A DNA stretch of 64,000 bases. It comes from Bryoerythrophyllum caledonicum (lineage: Eukaryota; Streptophyta; Bryopsida; Pottiales; Pottiaceae). Below, piece by piece: positions 1-11,949 of the stretch. Both the position numbers and the translations under genes were made by a program. Positions within the stretch are counted from its first letter, which is position 1. Each line of letters begins with the position of its first letter. The stretch spans positions 35,700,199-35,764,198 of the forward strand of contig OZ020516.1 of assembly GCA_963971425.1 (NCBI GenBank), written 5' to 3'. A model generated the notes under the pieces. The model was not told the origin of the DNA. It did no database searches and saw nothing but the letters and a program-made list of their open reading frames with translations.

Positions 1-540
1 ACACACCTGAATGGGAGCTTCGATAACGGATGTCGACCCTCCAGGGGACGCTCTAAGTCTCGAGGACCTTCTAAGTTGCGATGACGAACCAGTTTCCTTG
101 TGCATCATGAGATTGTCCTTAGCGGCCGCCAAAGGCTGCTTTCTCTTCTTACCGGCGTCCACCTTATGTTGCTTCTCATTTCCGCCGGCGTCCAGAAGTT
201 CCACCGCTGGATTGCTCACTGGAGTTGTAACTCATAGCAAAACTGTGTCTTTTGGTGAATTCGAAGTTGTCTTCGTGTCCAACAACTTTGTTGTTGTCTC
301 CGCGTTTGATTCCTTTGTTGCCCTCGGCCACAAAATAGGAGCTTTATCCAGTGTGTTTCTCGATGATTGGAAGAAAAGCTCCAATGTCACACCGACCTTT
401 GTGGCCGATCTTCCAGTCGCCTGCCGCTTCCGCAGATTTTTGCACTTGTCCGCCGCCTCCTTCGTAAACGCTTCTGGATCCTTCCCTACTCTCAACCGAC
501 GATCCTCTTTTGCTTTGCACCGGAGATGAAGACACAAACG
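1..540 (-). pseudogene. N-terminal part of hAT-like transposon protein (copy 1, runs off left edge)
   Basis: Read on the minus strand this is a lysine/arginine-rich protein segment containing ATKVGVTLELFFQSS, then a stretch ending in GGSTSV. The same order (AAKVGVTLNMFFQPS ... GGSTSV) occurs on the plus strand at 49.0-49.4 kb in front of a zinc finger and a transposase-like domain, so both are copies of one mobile element family. The exon ends at a consensus donor (CAG|GTGTGT) with its last base at position 7, so the rest of the element should lie left of the window. One in-frame TGA interrupts the frame at 232-234, where the other copy has a sense codon. No function beyond element membership can be assigned to this N-terminal domain. 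Confidence 0.55.
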
Positions 541-599
541 TTTAAGCCTTCTTCTTTGCTTAGAAAAACTCCATCCATTATAAGAAAACATGGGTTTTT

Positions 600-893
600 G
601 AGACGCCCCCGCGTATTTTTGGACGTCCCACAAGACGTCAAAAAAGATTGAAGACCCGGCCCAAATCCCTTGTTTTTTTGGGACATCAAGCTGGACAGGT
701 GAGGACGTAGCCGGATCCGCGTAGACATCCACAAAAACGTCCTGACACTTGAGATGTCAAAAATGACAACATGATTTTTTAAAGGACGTCTCGAAGAACG
801 CGCCCCTGCCACGTCAGTGCAGGGGACTCTCCTCGCTAGTCTTGACGGGCAGGGGGGCAGTCCTCACTTTTTCAAGAGTGAATAAGGGCGTGA

Positions 894-928
<35 letters not shown>

Positions 929-2340
929 TCGCTAGGGTTTGTGTCTCTCTCTTTCTGTGTGGTTGCGCGGGTGAGAAGAGACTGCGCGTGTAAGTTGTAT
1001 GTGCGTTGTGTGTGTTTGTGAGTGTGGAGTGTGTGCGTGTGAGGTGTTTGTGTAGTTTTAGGTGTGTGTAGGTGAGACTTAGATGTGTGTATGTGCGCGT
1101 GAGGTTGTGTGTGCGGTGTGTGAGTGTGTGTTGAGTGCGTGCGGATGTCTACGGAGTTGTTACATCCCCCCCTTCGGTGACCAAGAAAGCGGCCCCAACA
1201 AAGGCAGTGGGACATTCTAAACCGCCAATCCCAAAGGTCAGCTCGACATGCTCGGGGCTTGCTTTCCCTCCTAATGCGTGGATGCCTTTGGTTTTGGCTT
1301 AGGAGGGGGTTGAATTGGTTGCAAATGTATGCCAAAGTTCGATTCTGACCTTCGTATTCGTGCGCATAAGGGTGATGGAAGTCGGAAGAAGTGAAGGGGA
1401 CGCCTCCTTTGACGTTCGTGAAGACGTCATCCGGGACATTCACATGGGCACTGAAGATGTCGAAATGGACGTGGCATTGAGGTGAGGTCAGGACGAGTTA
1501 GGTTTCCGTCTAATGCAATGTCACTCGAAGGGCAGTAATCTTAGTTTGTAGGTGGCTAAACATTGTAGTGAAAATGATTAGTGCTCAAGTGGACAGGGTT
1601 TTCATACCTTCAGCCGTTCTGATGCACGTTTACATGAACGAGTTCCATGTAATCCACACGTTTGTCCATGTGGACGTCTGTAAAGTCGTTCATGTACATG
1701 ATACAATACTCATCCATTCTCTCGTTTTCGGTGACGTCTAAAGCAAACCGGTCGCCACAAACTTGTAGACGTCACCGTTGCATTCCTCGAACACAAACAA
1801 TGTTCAGTAGGACGCCGTTTTTATCAGGTGGATGTCTATAATTACAACCCCACAAACAAACTTGTGCACAAGGATTGTCCTGGGAAACACCCCATGAAAT
1901 AACGACAAAAACGTAAACGTCTATTCGTACGTCTACGTAGACATTCAGTAGTTCTGTATGATGTCCAGGAGGACATCATCAGCAACCAACAACATCCGAG
2001 AATGGGCGCCACATCAGCCGGTGCCACGTCATTTTTCCAGGGGTCAAAGTCAGATGTGAACAGGTCCACGTCGGCGGACATGTCATAGATGAGAAACATT
2101 GTGACGTGTCCCTGCCCATTTTCAAAAATCCCACGTGGCGTTAACTTCGATGCCAAATGGTACACTCCAGGTCCTCGAAAAGACCTCGTCGTTTTGGATG
2201 TCCCAAAAACTTTTACACGTTTCTTGGAACACCACGCGGATTTTCTCGAATGTCCAGGGCACGTAAACACCCCGGATTTTAGTTAATGCCCCTCTTGACG
2301 TCCATATCGATAAAATGCCCGTTCATTTTGACATCCCAGA
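600..2340. other. Non-coding region rich in GACGTC/GACATC words
   Basis: No convincing gene. The stretch is crowded with the word GACGTC and one-base variants (GACATC, GATGTC, GGACGTCC), repeated dozens of times without strict period. It lies directly upstream of the hAT-like copy at the left edge, so it may be that element's 5' terminal or promoter region. That is an inference from position only. Confidence 0.4.
898..925. repeat. (CT)n microsatellite
   Basis: An uninterrupted run of CT dinucleotides, followed at about 950-1145 by a TG-rich stretch. Together they create long spurious open frames on the minus strand. Confidence 0.95.
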
Positions 2341-5300
2341 AACCCTTGTTTTCTTATAGTGATCTCCGCACATGTTGAAGCTGCGAGTGCTACCATTTTC
2401 TTGCGTTGAAATAGCCGCAACGATTGTAGCTGGAGGAATCATCTAAGCGTCCAAGGCGCACAGGGTGCCTGCAATCGTCGTGGCACGTGCATCCTCCTAT
2501 GCACACGCTACACAGAGGTCTCCCACGCCCGTGCTGCCCTCCTTGCCTTGCTAACTTTCTTGGTGTTGTTCAGCTCTCCCTTGCTTCCCTGTAAATACAC
2601 ACAAGTTTTTTCAAGCCATGCTCTACAAAACAAAGGAATAAAAGCATCATGCAAAGCCTAAATCAAAAATCACCGAAGTCTCAACAAAACAAACAATATC
2701 TTAAGGAAGTTAGTCGGTGTGGGCAACCTTGTAAGCGGTATAGACGAGAAAGAAGTTGTACCTTCAGAACCATGTGATATCCATTGTTCTCCAAGAACAT
2801 CCATCTTTGGGTTGCTTCAACTCGACAGACCGGTTCACCTGAAGTGCATATAAAGTATGTTGGAGTTAAGAAATGCTCATAGTTATTACGGCATTGTAAA
2901 TAGTTATTGAGGTAGATTTAGAAGGGCAAGTAAATGGGGAGAAAAGGGGAGAGGTGAAAGGAACTTGAGAGGTACATGCATGGCGCAAGGTCAAAGAGGT
3001 AAGAGTGACCCACATGTCTTACTTGACATAAGCAACGACAAGTGAGTAGCCATGTGACCCATGAGTTGGCAAAGAGGGACTTGCAAGTTTCTTGACAATC
3101 CACTTGCAAGATACTTTAGAAGGCACTTGTAAGATGCTTAAAAAGCCACTTGCAAGATGCATTGGACGCCACTAAGTGGTAGTATAAGTAAAGGCCTTTG
3201 GAAGACGGCAACATCTCACTCCAAGCATTGTTTGTAATACCGTGTCTATATTTCATTTGCTTGTGGAATAATTTTTCTACTTCTTTTGATCTCAATAAAG
3301 TAGACATAAAAAAAATATTTACAATCACCAAGACAAGTGCTAAGATTCTGATGATGCCATTATGCCCCGTTCAAGTGAGAGCTTTGCCATGGTTGTCTTT
3401 GACACTTGGGGCTATTTCCATTGAAGGACAACTTTACAATCGGAACACTATCTTAGCACCTTGCATTGTACATCCCCCTTGCGCTTCTCTATTTGTTGCT
3501 AGCTTTGTGTTACTAACTATTATGTAAAATGATGCTTTTGAAGGACACGACGATATGAGTCATTTGACGCAATTGAACATGTTTGACTCTCCAAGAATGC
3601 ACACATCCATGGTTCATTGCTATTGCACCTTGAAGCTCTGGAGTCACCATGGTTTAGATGTTGAATGTCTCACACTAGAATGTCTAATCCAATAAATTGG
3701 GAGAACTTCAAGAATTTGGGACTACACATGTTACAATACAAACTATTTTCAGTTTACACACTATGACATATGCAATAAGAAGATCCGCATTCTCATCAAA
3801 GGATCAATTTCCTAGCTTCGTCAATGCATAATCAACATGAGAACCAACATTCAACTTCACTTTCATTGCTACAACACTAGATCCAAATACTAGAACCAAA
3901 AACCATCTAATTAATTCAGATTTGTATCCTCATTCTAAGGTGAAGTATATTATTGCTCTGAGACATTATACCTCTAGCTCAACCTAAGATTCAGTATGAT
4001 GAATAATTGAACTAGCTTTTAAGCTAACAAATCTCATGGTCCACTTGCCAGAACTCCGTCTCTTAAAAGCATTCTAGTAGATCCGCCTTGAATTCCAAAA
4101 TAAACCACGGTGAAAGATTCAGGAATTAGACACAACAATATAATTTCCATCAACAAGACAAAAAAGAAAAAGGATATTGTACCCCGCCACACCTTCTTTA
4201 ACACTCGCAACCGCATGATCGCCTCCTTCATTGCCAGCACCGCCACCGCATGCTGTCAAAACTCCATGACTGGCCGCCCGGACATCAGCCTTCTTAGCGT
4301 GCCTTGCTTGCTCCTACAAGTCACCGAAAGCGTATTTTCAATGGCCGAGCAGATCGGCTCGTTTAAAAGAGCTTGTCCCGAAATAGCCGTCGAGCCGCCG
4401 TCGTCGGGGAGGTCACTGCATGCACTGCCAATTAGCACTCCCTCCATACCTGAACACGATGTCATCGTGGTAGACACAAGTCACAAATGTGAGACCTCGC
4501 GAGGGACGACAAGATTCACGAACCTCACCACCATTCACAAACGCTCAAGCCAAGTTCCCAAGAACCCTAAACATCTCAAGAAGCATCCCCACTTAAAAGA
4601 CAAAAGATCTACATGGCACAAATCTAGACCTTCCAATTCGAAATGAGAAGCCTCTATTGATCCGCCGTTGACGCGTTGTTCCACCTCCACCGTCCTAGGA
4701 CAGGAGAATCCGCAGCCCCAAGTATGCCATAACTTCTACTAATTGCAACACCGCACCAAAGATTTCTCCAACAATCTACTCACATCTCAAAATCAAAGCA
4801 AACGCCAGCGCATGAAGGTGGCGCAAGGTAAGATAAACTCCCGTCACAAATATGAAGGTTGAAACAACAATGGCGAATGCCTCCCACTAACCTTCGCAAG
4901 GAGGTCAAGCGGCCGGGCACTAACGGCAATCGCATAGTGGCCAAGATCCCTTATCCAACGGGAGGCGCGCAATAGGTGACTTCTGTGCGGGCAATGAAGC
5001 ACAATTTAGCCAACAACAAAAATTTCTCTAGCAAGAATAGCTGTTGGCTGCCACTAATTGATGCCGGGTGGCTAAACCTAGAGCTTGACATAGTTTAATA
5101 TGCGCCTGAAGGCAAGCGTCATGCTACTTGGCATTCCCCTTAAGGTAGCTTATCCATCCAGAAGCGACTCGCCATCTGGCTAAGGAGCTCAGTTTTGCCA
5201 CAAGATCTCGCCTTTTTTTTTTCTTCTTAAATTGAACTATTTTAACAAAAGGCCCATCGCTGCGAGGTTTTTTTTTCACTATTTGGTCCTCTAGGCAAAA

Positions 5301-5540
5301 AAAAAAGGGCTAGTACTATTGGAGGTCACGATATTCTATACCTATGGTGTCATATTTGAACATGATAAGGTTCACAATATTCTACATGTATGATGTCGTA
5401 TTTGAACATGATGAGGTTTAGATATTGAAATGACCTTCAAATGAAAGATGTTAATTAAAGAATCTTCAATCCAAAAGTGTAAGTTGCTGCAATTCAATAT
5501 GTTTTTTAATATTCTACAAAGTAATACACATGCCTATATA
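2341..5540. other. Intergenic region without recognisable genes
   Basis: Open frames here are short, lack recognisable motifs and show no exon structure. Apart from the short tandem repeat at 3.1 kb and poly-T/poly-A tracts near 5.2-5.3 kb, nothing could be identified. Confidence 0.5.
3077..3170. repeat. Short degenerate tandem repeat (period about 23 bp)
   Basis: Four imperfect units built on CACTTGCAAGATGC follow one another. They are followed by a TATA-like sequence (about 3181-3195) and an AATAAA at 3293. This could be the promoter part of an old LTR, but no matching partner or target duplication was found. Confidence 0.6.
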
Positions 5541-5728
5541 TACAGTGGCGACCAAAAGTCTTCGGATAGTGAACCACCCTTCTAACAAGTGTTGACTCTA
5601 GCTTAGATTGTGGATTAGTAAGAGATTTTTTGGGCCAGTTTAATTAGTACACCACATGGCACCTAATCAACATTGACTCCCTCAAAACTTGCCACTTGTA
5701 GAGATTATACATGCAAAAATCATGAAGG

Positions 5729-5767
5729 GGTGTGTACAACTTAATATGCACACAAGTTGTACACACC
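5729..5767. repeat. Perfect 14-bp inverted repeat inside the Tc1-like element
   Basis: GGTGTGTACAACTT at 5729-5742 is matched by its exact reverse complement at 5754-5767 with an 11-bp loop. It lies in the subterminal region upstream of the transposase start, where Tc1-family elements often carry transposase-binding repeats. Related TTGTACAAC words recur near the right end. Confidence 0.8.
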
Positions 5768-5853
5768 ACTATCTTTTCATTACAACTGCACTTGTGAGGC
5801 TTTTTGTTTTGGATTTTAATTGTAAGATTTGGAGAGGCCTCACGTGATTTGCT

Positions 5854-6797
5854 ATGGCTCCTAGAAGGTCTGACAATCAATGTAGGGCAGTTCTTGAGAT
5901 GTTTGAGCGAGGCAACTCATATGGTGAGATTTCAGCAGTTTTGGGCATTCCTCGAAACACTTCTTTTGACATAGTGCGAAGGTTTTGTGAGAGGGAGAGC
6001 CTAATAGATAAAACTTCATCCGGTAGACCTAGAATTCTTGATGAACGAGGTGACCGTGACATTGTGAGGAGATTAAATGATCCAAATACTAGTATAGCGG
6101 CAACTATAGGAAGAGTGTTATGATCTGAGGGCTTGCAATTGAGTGAAAATACGATTAAAAGGAGTCTTTGGAGGCAAGGGTTGAGAGCATGTGTGAAGAC
6201 CAAGAAGCCACTTTTGACAAAGAAACATCGAGCATGTCGTTTGCAGTGGGCAAAGAAGTGCAAACATGCAGATTGGGAGTTTTGGCTCATGTCATTTTTT
6301 TTTATGAGTCTAAATTCAATCTTTTTGGCTTAGATGGACGTCAGTATTGTTGGAGAAAGAGTGGAGAACGTCTTTTAGATCAGCATGTACAATCTACAGT
6401 CAAACATGGAGGAGGAAACATTATGGTTTGGGGTTGTATGAGTTGGGAAGGAGTTGGCAAGCTTCATTTGATTGAAGGAAAGATGGATAAATATGTATAT
6501 TGCAATATTTTAGAGATGGAACTCATGGGCACTATACAGATGCAAGGTTTAGAAGAGGGTGAGATTATTTTCCAACATGACAATGATCCAAAGCATACTG
6601 CACATTATGTCGTAGATTGGTTGCGTGCTCAAAAATGTCAACTTATTGGACATCCTCCACAATCACCTGACCTCAATTTAATAGAACATCTTTGGAATGA
6701 AGTAGATCGTCGTCTGAGAAGGTCTAAGAAGAAACCCGCTAGTAAAAGTGACTTATGGGAGAAGATCCAAGAAATTTTGGTACGATACAGAGCCTGA
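5854..6797 (+). pseudogene. Tc1-like transposase, broken
   Basis: The frame opens at ATG 5854 with a paired-like helix-turn-helix N-terminus (SYGEISAVLGIPRNT, then SGRPRILDERG) typical of Tc1 transposases. The catalytic part follows: MVWGCMSWEGVGKL, then FQHDNDPKHTA and SPDLNLIEHLWNE, with 34 residues between the second catalytic Asp and the Glu (DD34E). An in-frame TGA interrupts it at 6121-6123, and the frame shifts near a poly-T run at about 6294-6303. At the first catalytic position the sequence reads FYESKFNLFG, with Tyr where the family has Asp. The last frame ends at 6797. It is certainly non-functional; the family assignment is firm from the motifs. Confidence 0.88.
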
Positions 6798-7188
6798 TGT
6801 TGTTAAGAAGTTGATACTCTCTATGCCTCAGAGTTCTTGATGTCTACCAAGCAAAAGGTGGCTACACACGGTGGTAGTATTTGTGAGTGCTTATGGGTTG
6901 AATCATTGAGTTGTAAAGGTGTTTAGTAACCTTTAGTCTTATTTTCTACAGTTGCTATGTAATAAAAATGAGTTTGACCATAAAAAATTGTACAACCTTG
7001 TTGCACATTTGAATTACCGCATGTTTTTCATTGAAATTTATATTTTCATTGAAAAGTTTGTGCTTTATGCTTATTGCAACTATATGTGCTTGTGGTTGTG
7101 TTCTTGCTATTTTATGAGAGTTCATGTAGATTTGGTAGCTAATTTTGTAAAAAAGCTCCTTTTGTACAACTATTTTTGGTCGCCACTA

Positions 7189-8136
7189 CACATATACAAT
7201 TCCCAATTGGCATTTAAAGGTCAACAAATACCATGATAACATTCATAGTTGACTTTTAACAAACACTACTAGTCTTCTTGTACTTATCAAGATCTAAATA
7301 TAATTCTGAAGATCAAATATTAACAATATTTTTTAGAAATTTAGAAATCATTACTCTCAATTAGCTAATTATCAGAGCCAAGTTCTAAAGAGAATAGCCG
7401 ATGAGGATTCTGGAACAGTTATACTTGTACTTCGGCTAGCATAGTTAGTATGTCCAAAGGGTTCAACCTTGGAGGGATTTTGATGAAAGGTCATATTTTT
7501 ACATATGGAAATCGAAGTAACATTATCTTGTATACCTCATGACTAGAGATCCAATTTAAAATGCCAACAATCAGCTTGCACAGGTTGGACACAAAAATTA
7601 CACATTACAGAGTTCAAACTAAAAGTCATCCATGAGCTCTCCCAAAGCTACCTCCAATCCAAAAGTAGTCACAAAATTAACAAACACGTAATAGGAAAGA
7701 TTGCAACTAAGATACTGGAAAATGAAATCCATTGTTAACAGTTTGTAAATACGTGGATGCACTAATAAACTCTACACCACTAGACAAGGATTCTCACTTG
7801 CACTCCACCCCCAAACCGTCAGAAAGGGAACCAAGAAAAGAAACTCATAATTACACTTAGTTGAATGATGGTGGAAAGACACTGCACAACTTAAGCCATG
7901 CATCCCCTGCATATGTTACAAGATGTACAATGTAACAATAGTCCACTACGTCACCCAACTTGCACACCTCCGTGAAGATGTCCGCAAAGTCAGTAGATCA
8001 ATCGGTGGACGGAGGTTCATTCACACGTCGACTACTAACCTCCTTCTCCGGCAGCAGCTGCGACGGGCTTGACGAAAATTCAGATCAATCAGTGGGAAGG
8101 AAAGAAGGATTGACACTACCTTCCTTGTGCACGCAT
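7189..8136. other. Intergenic region, likely includes 3' UTR of the DREB2-like gene
   Basis: AT-rich sequence with no coding signal. The part next to 8136 should hold the 3' UTR of the minus-strand transcription factor gene. Nothing else was recognised. Confidence 0.5.
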
Positions 8137-9773
8137 TCAATCCGGCAGCAACGTCGACCACGCTTGCTTTTTCTGCATGAGAGACGAAGTATCCAGCATC
8201 TCCACCTCTGGAGATCCCGGCATCATCAGCTCTGGAGATCCCGGCATCATCAGCTCTGGAGATCCCGGCATCATCAGCTCTGGAGATCCCGACTCTTGGC
8301 TGTTGGCAATGTCTCCCAGTTCCAAATCCTCGACCGGCACGCCATGCTTGTCCACGTTCGCAGTCAAGGTGCTGTCGTTGGAGACGTCTGACCCCAACCT
8401 GCTGTCTGAGATGGTCATGTGACACGCCAGCTCCGCCCAGAGGTCTCTGGAGAAGCCGCTGGACTCCGTCATGGTGCTGGAATCACTATTCGAGCGCTGC
8501 AGGCGCGGCAGGGTGGCTAGCTTGGAGTCGAAGGTGTCCAGATCCTCCACGTCCAGGTCAAAGTCGTTGAACTCGATCTGGTCTTGGCGCACCTTCTCCA
8601 GATCGGTGGCGACGTGGGAGACGGGCTCCGGGCCGTCTGCGAGCCAGCTGCTGGATGACTCCGGGAGAACAGCCTCCGCTGCCAGCCGCCGTGGGGAATT
8701 GATAGCCTCCGCCAGCTTCCGTGGCGAGCCAGAGTCTGCCGTGTCGAGTGCGTCGTCTGCAGCGTCGGGTGAGGTTCCTGACGCTGCACTCTCGGTCACT
8801 GAGTGCTCTCCCGTGTTCGGCTTCAGAAGGTGCATTAGCTCCGGCGGGTGGTCGCTGTAGCTATCTGTCATCCAAAAATCTTCTCATTAGCATAGGTAAA
8901 CAGTAGACACGTTTAGAACTTGGACCATTCTGACATATTCTCCTCAGCGAGTTGTAGCTGAAAGGTGTCAAGCCTCAAACTATCGCAGATGCAATGTAGC
9001 CACGTTCGTAAAGATGAAAACTGCTAAGACAGACATGACAGAAACATCCGAAGGAAAACACATCTGCACACACTATCGTAACCAAAAATTGATCAGTGTG
9101 TCGTATCGAGTGGTACGTAACAATGTCTGGAGCTATATAGATTTTAACTTCATTTCCTTGCAAAGCAAAAGGGAAGAGGAGAGGTAGTGAGGAGTTGTGT
9201 ACCTGAGCTAGAAGTGGAGACAGGTTGAAATGCAAGTGGTTTCGGGGCAGGTGCAGTTGGGTCCTTGTCAGGCAAATTGAGGAGCGCATTCGAGCCATAC
9301 AGCACACGTGCAGCTTCATCGTACGCGAGCGCAGCCTCCTCCGCGGTGCCGTAAGTGCCCAACCAGAGACGAGAGCCGCGGTTGGGCTCCCGGATTTCAG
9401 CAACCCACTTGCCCCACGTCCTTTGCCTCACGCCCCGGTAGCTGCATTGAGCATTCTCAGGGCCGCCTTTACCCTTCATGCACCCCTTCTTGGAGCCCTT
9501 GGCCGGCGCCTTCCGGATGGTTTTGCGAGGTCCATGGATCATGCTGAAATCTGCCTGGTCTCCAGCCTGCTGCAGGCCCATCCCGAGCCCCTTTCCTGGA
9601 ATGGCGCCGCCGTTCTGGCTCGCCCACCACGCCAGCGTCTCTGCCACAGTGCTCCCATGCTGCGCGTTCGCCGACGTCGCGCGCTTCCGACGCCGGCCCC
9701 GCGTGAAGTTAATGCTCTGCAGACCCAGCTGCTGCGGTTTATTCCCCGCGTAATCCAGTGTGAACAAGTTTTT
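8137..9773 (-). CDS. DREB2-type AP2/ERF transcription factor (first coding exon not located)
   Basis: Two exons are clear: 9773-9203 and 8864-8137 (stop), joined by a GT-AG intron that splits an Asp codon. The first carries a basic N-terminal region with [11 protein letters not shown], the DREB2-type signature [20 protein letters not shown], and one AP2 domain ([19 protein letters not shown] ... [19 protein letters not shown], about residues 111-168 of this exon). AP2 domains of this class bind DRE/GCC-box promoter elements in the nucleus and act in drought and heat responses. The second exon encodes an acidic, Ser/Pro-rich tail of about 242 residues with three GSPELMMP repeats. The exon at 9773 follows an acceptor (TTTGTAG) and an in-frame stop, and has no ATG near its start, so the start codon must lie in an upstream exon that I could not place. 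Confidence 0.9.
8207..8291 (-). repeat. 24-bp coding tandem repeat in the DREB2-like gene
   Basis: Three exact copies of a 24-bp unit (8207-8230, 8231-8254, 8255-8278) plus a half copy encode GSPELMMP repeats near the C-terminus. The exact DNA identity points to recent expansion. Each unit carries a Ser-Pro site. Confidence 0.95.
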
Positions 9774-11949
9774 CTACAAACCCCCTATTTCACGACTGAC
9801 TGCGGAAATGTAATCCCGGCCCCAATGATGCCTACCCAGCAGAACCCTCCTTCGTTTCGCTGCTTCAATGCTGATCACCTTGAGAAATGCGCTGCCCCTT
9901 CTATAAACAAAGCGTGGACCATCCTTGTTTCCCGAACCTCCTTTTCTGTGTCGCCGCCACTGTAGCACTGTCCTCACCTCTACTCTACAATCGAGGTTTC
10001 ACAGCACTTCCAGAAAACTCACCAAGAGTAGGGTTCGGAATTTTCCACGAAAATGTTGTACCAAAGTACAAGAGAATGTTGGTGAGGCTCCAGCCCAAAC
10101 CATTCATAAAGCTCTTGGTCCGCTGTTAGTAACTGATTTACTGCAACTTTCGAAAAACTCGCCTACGTCCGTCTACTCCAACTTTGCAGAGACTCGTTCC
10201 CTGTTCACCAAAACGACCACAACCATCCAATGAATTTCCCTCCGGATCAAGAGCACGATCAAACCCCAAGACCTTCACCAACACATGTACACACGCACAC
10301 ATAGTCACCAAAGCAAATGTACACAAGAAGCTTCAAGAGAAACAGAAGCTCCAGACGAGAGACAACCAGCACAAGAAAGAAACCCGCTAGACCTATCTGA
10401 TGCAACTGGAACAAAACCTGTACAATCTCACCATCCATGTCGGACTCCCAACAAGAATTACGTGAAGAATGTCTGTGCCAATCACAAGTGATCTCTACTT
10501 TAAAACAGATACAAAACCTGGAACATACACCACTACCGGTACCTCTGACATAGCCAAAAGAGGGTTTTTTTTCCCCAAAAATGATCCACAAAGACAGAGG
10601 CTTCGGAGAGGGAAGAAGAGAAACAGGAAGATTACCACGCAGTGGTACGTGACGAGGGAGAAGGGAATTGGAGGAAGAGAACGACACTAAGAAATGGCGA
10701 GAGGAGGAGAGAGGAAGGGTGCACTTCATCGCAGCGGATGAGGAAAGGTGGCAGCCCCACGTGGTGAGCGTTCAGGGAAGGAGGTTGTCACTGCAGCGAT
10801 ATGCTACAGCACACAGGCCAAAAAGAGAATAAACTACAGAATGAAAACAATGAACCAATCCGGCTCAGGGACTTCTATATGGATCTTTACCATGGCCGGG
10901 TGACTCATGCTTTTTACCAAACTTTTTTGGCAGGCGCACCCGTTCCTGTCACTTGCCTGCACTAGGTCCCCCATAGAGGATGCAACTTACGTTTCAACTG
11001 GAAGATGCTTGTTATTCGTCCAGGCTCCCCTAACTGCAACGAGTCCATAGAGCTCCATCATTCGCAATCTAGAAGCTTTTCCGATGAGAATTTAACCAAC
11101 GCAGTTGAGAGAACGTACGGAAAAAGCTCGAAAATCGCCATTGAGTATCCTTGCTTCTGGAAAAGAAACAGACAAATATAAGAGTTTACCGAGTCATGTT
11201 CGGCAGCAACAAGTATCGAGAAATATCTCAACGAGGTCAAGATCGCTAGAAGAGACATTTGAACAGTGAAAGGACGAGCTGTCATGCCAAAACGAGGGCA
11301 GGAGGAATCTCCAGATTCTGGCAGGTCAGGACTGAGAGGACATGGATTGCCTGATTCGAAGGACATGGAGGTCTATCCACAACACACCAGTCACAAATGG
11401 AAAGAGAGGCCACAGTGGTAGCTCCGAACACGAGTAAGAACTGAACAAGCAGACAAAAATGGAACGGACACACGCCAGCGCACCGCCCTATCGTGGCGAT
11501 CACACAGACACTTGGACCTCCCAGGCCCTATGACGAGCCATCACCTGCCACTTGGCCTGTAGCTTAATCTCGAAATGCGAAAGCACGTGGGGTACATGCC
11601 ATGCCAAGTGTTCGTCATCGACACCTGCCATTTGGCGTCCGATATGTTGTGTTGCGCTCCAGAATGACAGTTCCCAATGTTGTATCGAAACTCGGCGTCT
11701 TCATCTCATCACGAAACAAAACATTTGTTCTCTGCTTATCTGTGATAAAAGGGTTATTTATGGAGCATTGTCGGAAGGCGAATCACGGTGAGATGCGATG
11801 AAGTCGATATTGCCTGAGGTTCGAAATCCCGCGTTCATGGAACTGAGGACTCCGTCTGCCTCTTGACTTGAATACAGAGCGGCGGAAGTGCGAAAAGATA
11901 CGAAGTGGTGAAATGGTTTCGGGAACTTTTGGATGTAAGATTCTCGACA
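9774..11949. other. Upstream region of the DREB2-like gene / downstream region of the SNM1-like gene
   Basis: About 2.2 kb without a recognisable coding domain. It should contain the missing 5' exon(s), leader and promoter of the minus-strand transcription factor, and at its right end the 3' UTR of the minus-strand repair gene. A possible small minus-strand exon (ATG about 10113, donor about 10018) does not keep the frame with the exon at 9773 and was not accepted. Confidence 0.45.

Larger units (their letters stand above)
5543..7188 (+). mobile_element. Tc1-like DNA transposon (DD34E), 1.65 kb
   Basis: Short inverted termini are visible: the left end reads CAGTGGCGACCAAAAG after TA (5541-5542), and the right end reads CTTTTGTACAAC then TTTTTGGTCGCCACTA. 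The shared terminal sequence is GTGGCGACCAAAA. The right TA target copy appears mutated (followed by CA). Size, TA target and an internal transposase frame fit the Tc1/mariner superfamily. A perfect 14-bp hairpin lies inside the left end at 5729-5767. The element is inactive because its transposase is broken. Confidence 0.85.

Noticed and set aside
814-1443. Long minus-strand open frame (His/Thr-rich, then Arg/Glu repeats)
   Set aside because: It is produced by the CT and TG simple repeats; no domain or splice support.
3116-3527. Open frames around 3.1-3.5 kb as a gene
   Set aside because: No similarity to any family I know; sequence looks like an LTR or promoter remnant with tandem repeats.
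8207-8291. CRISPR-like repeat array
   Set aside because: Repeats are contiguous without spacers and lie in a eukaryotic coding exon.
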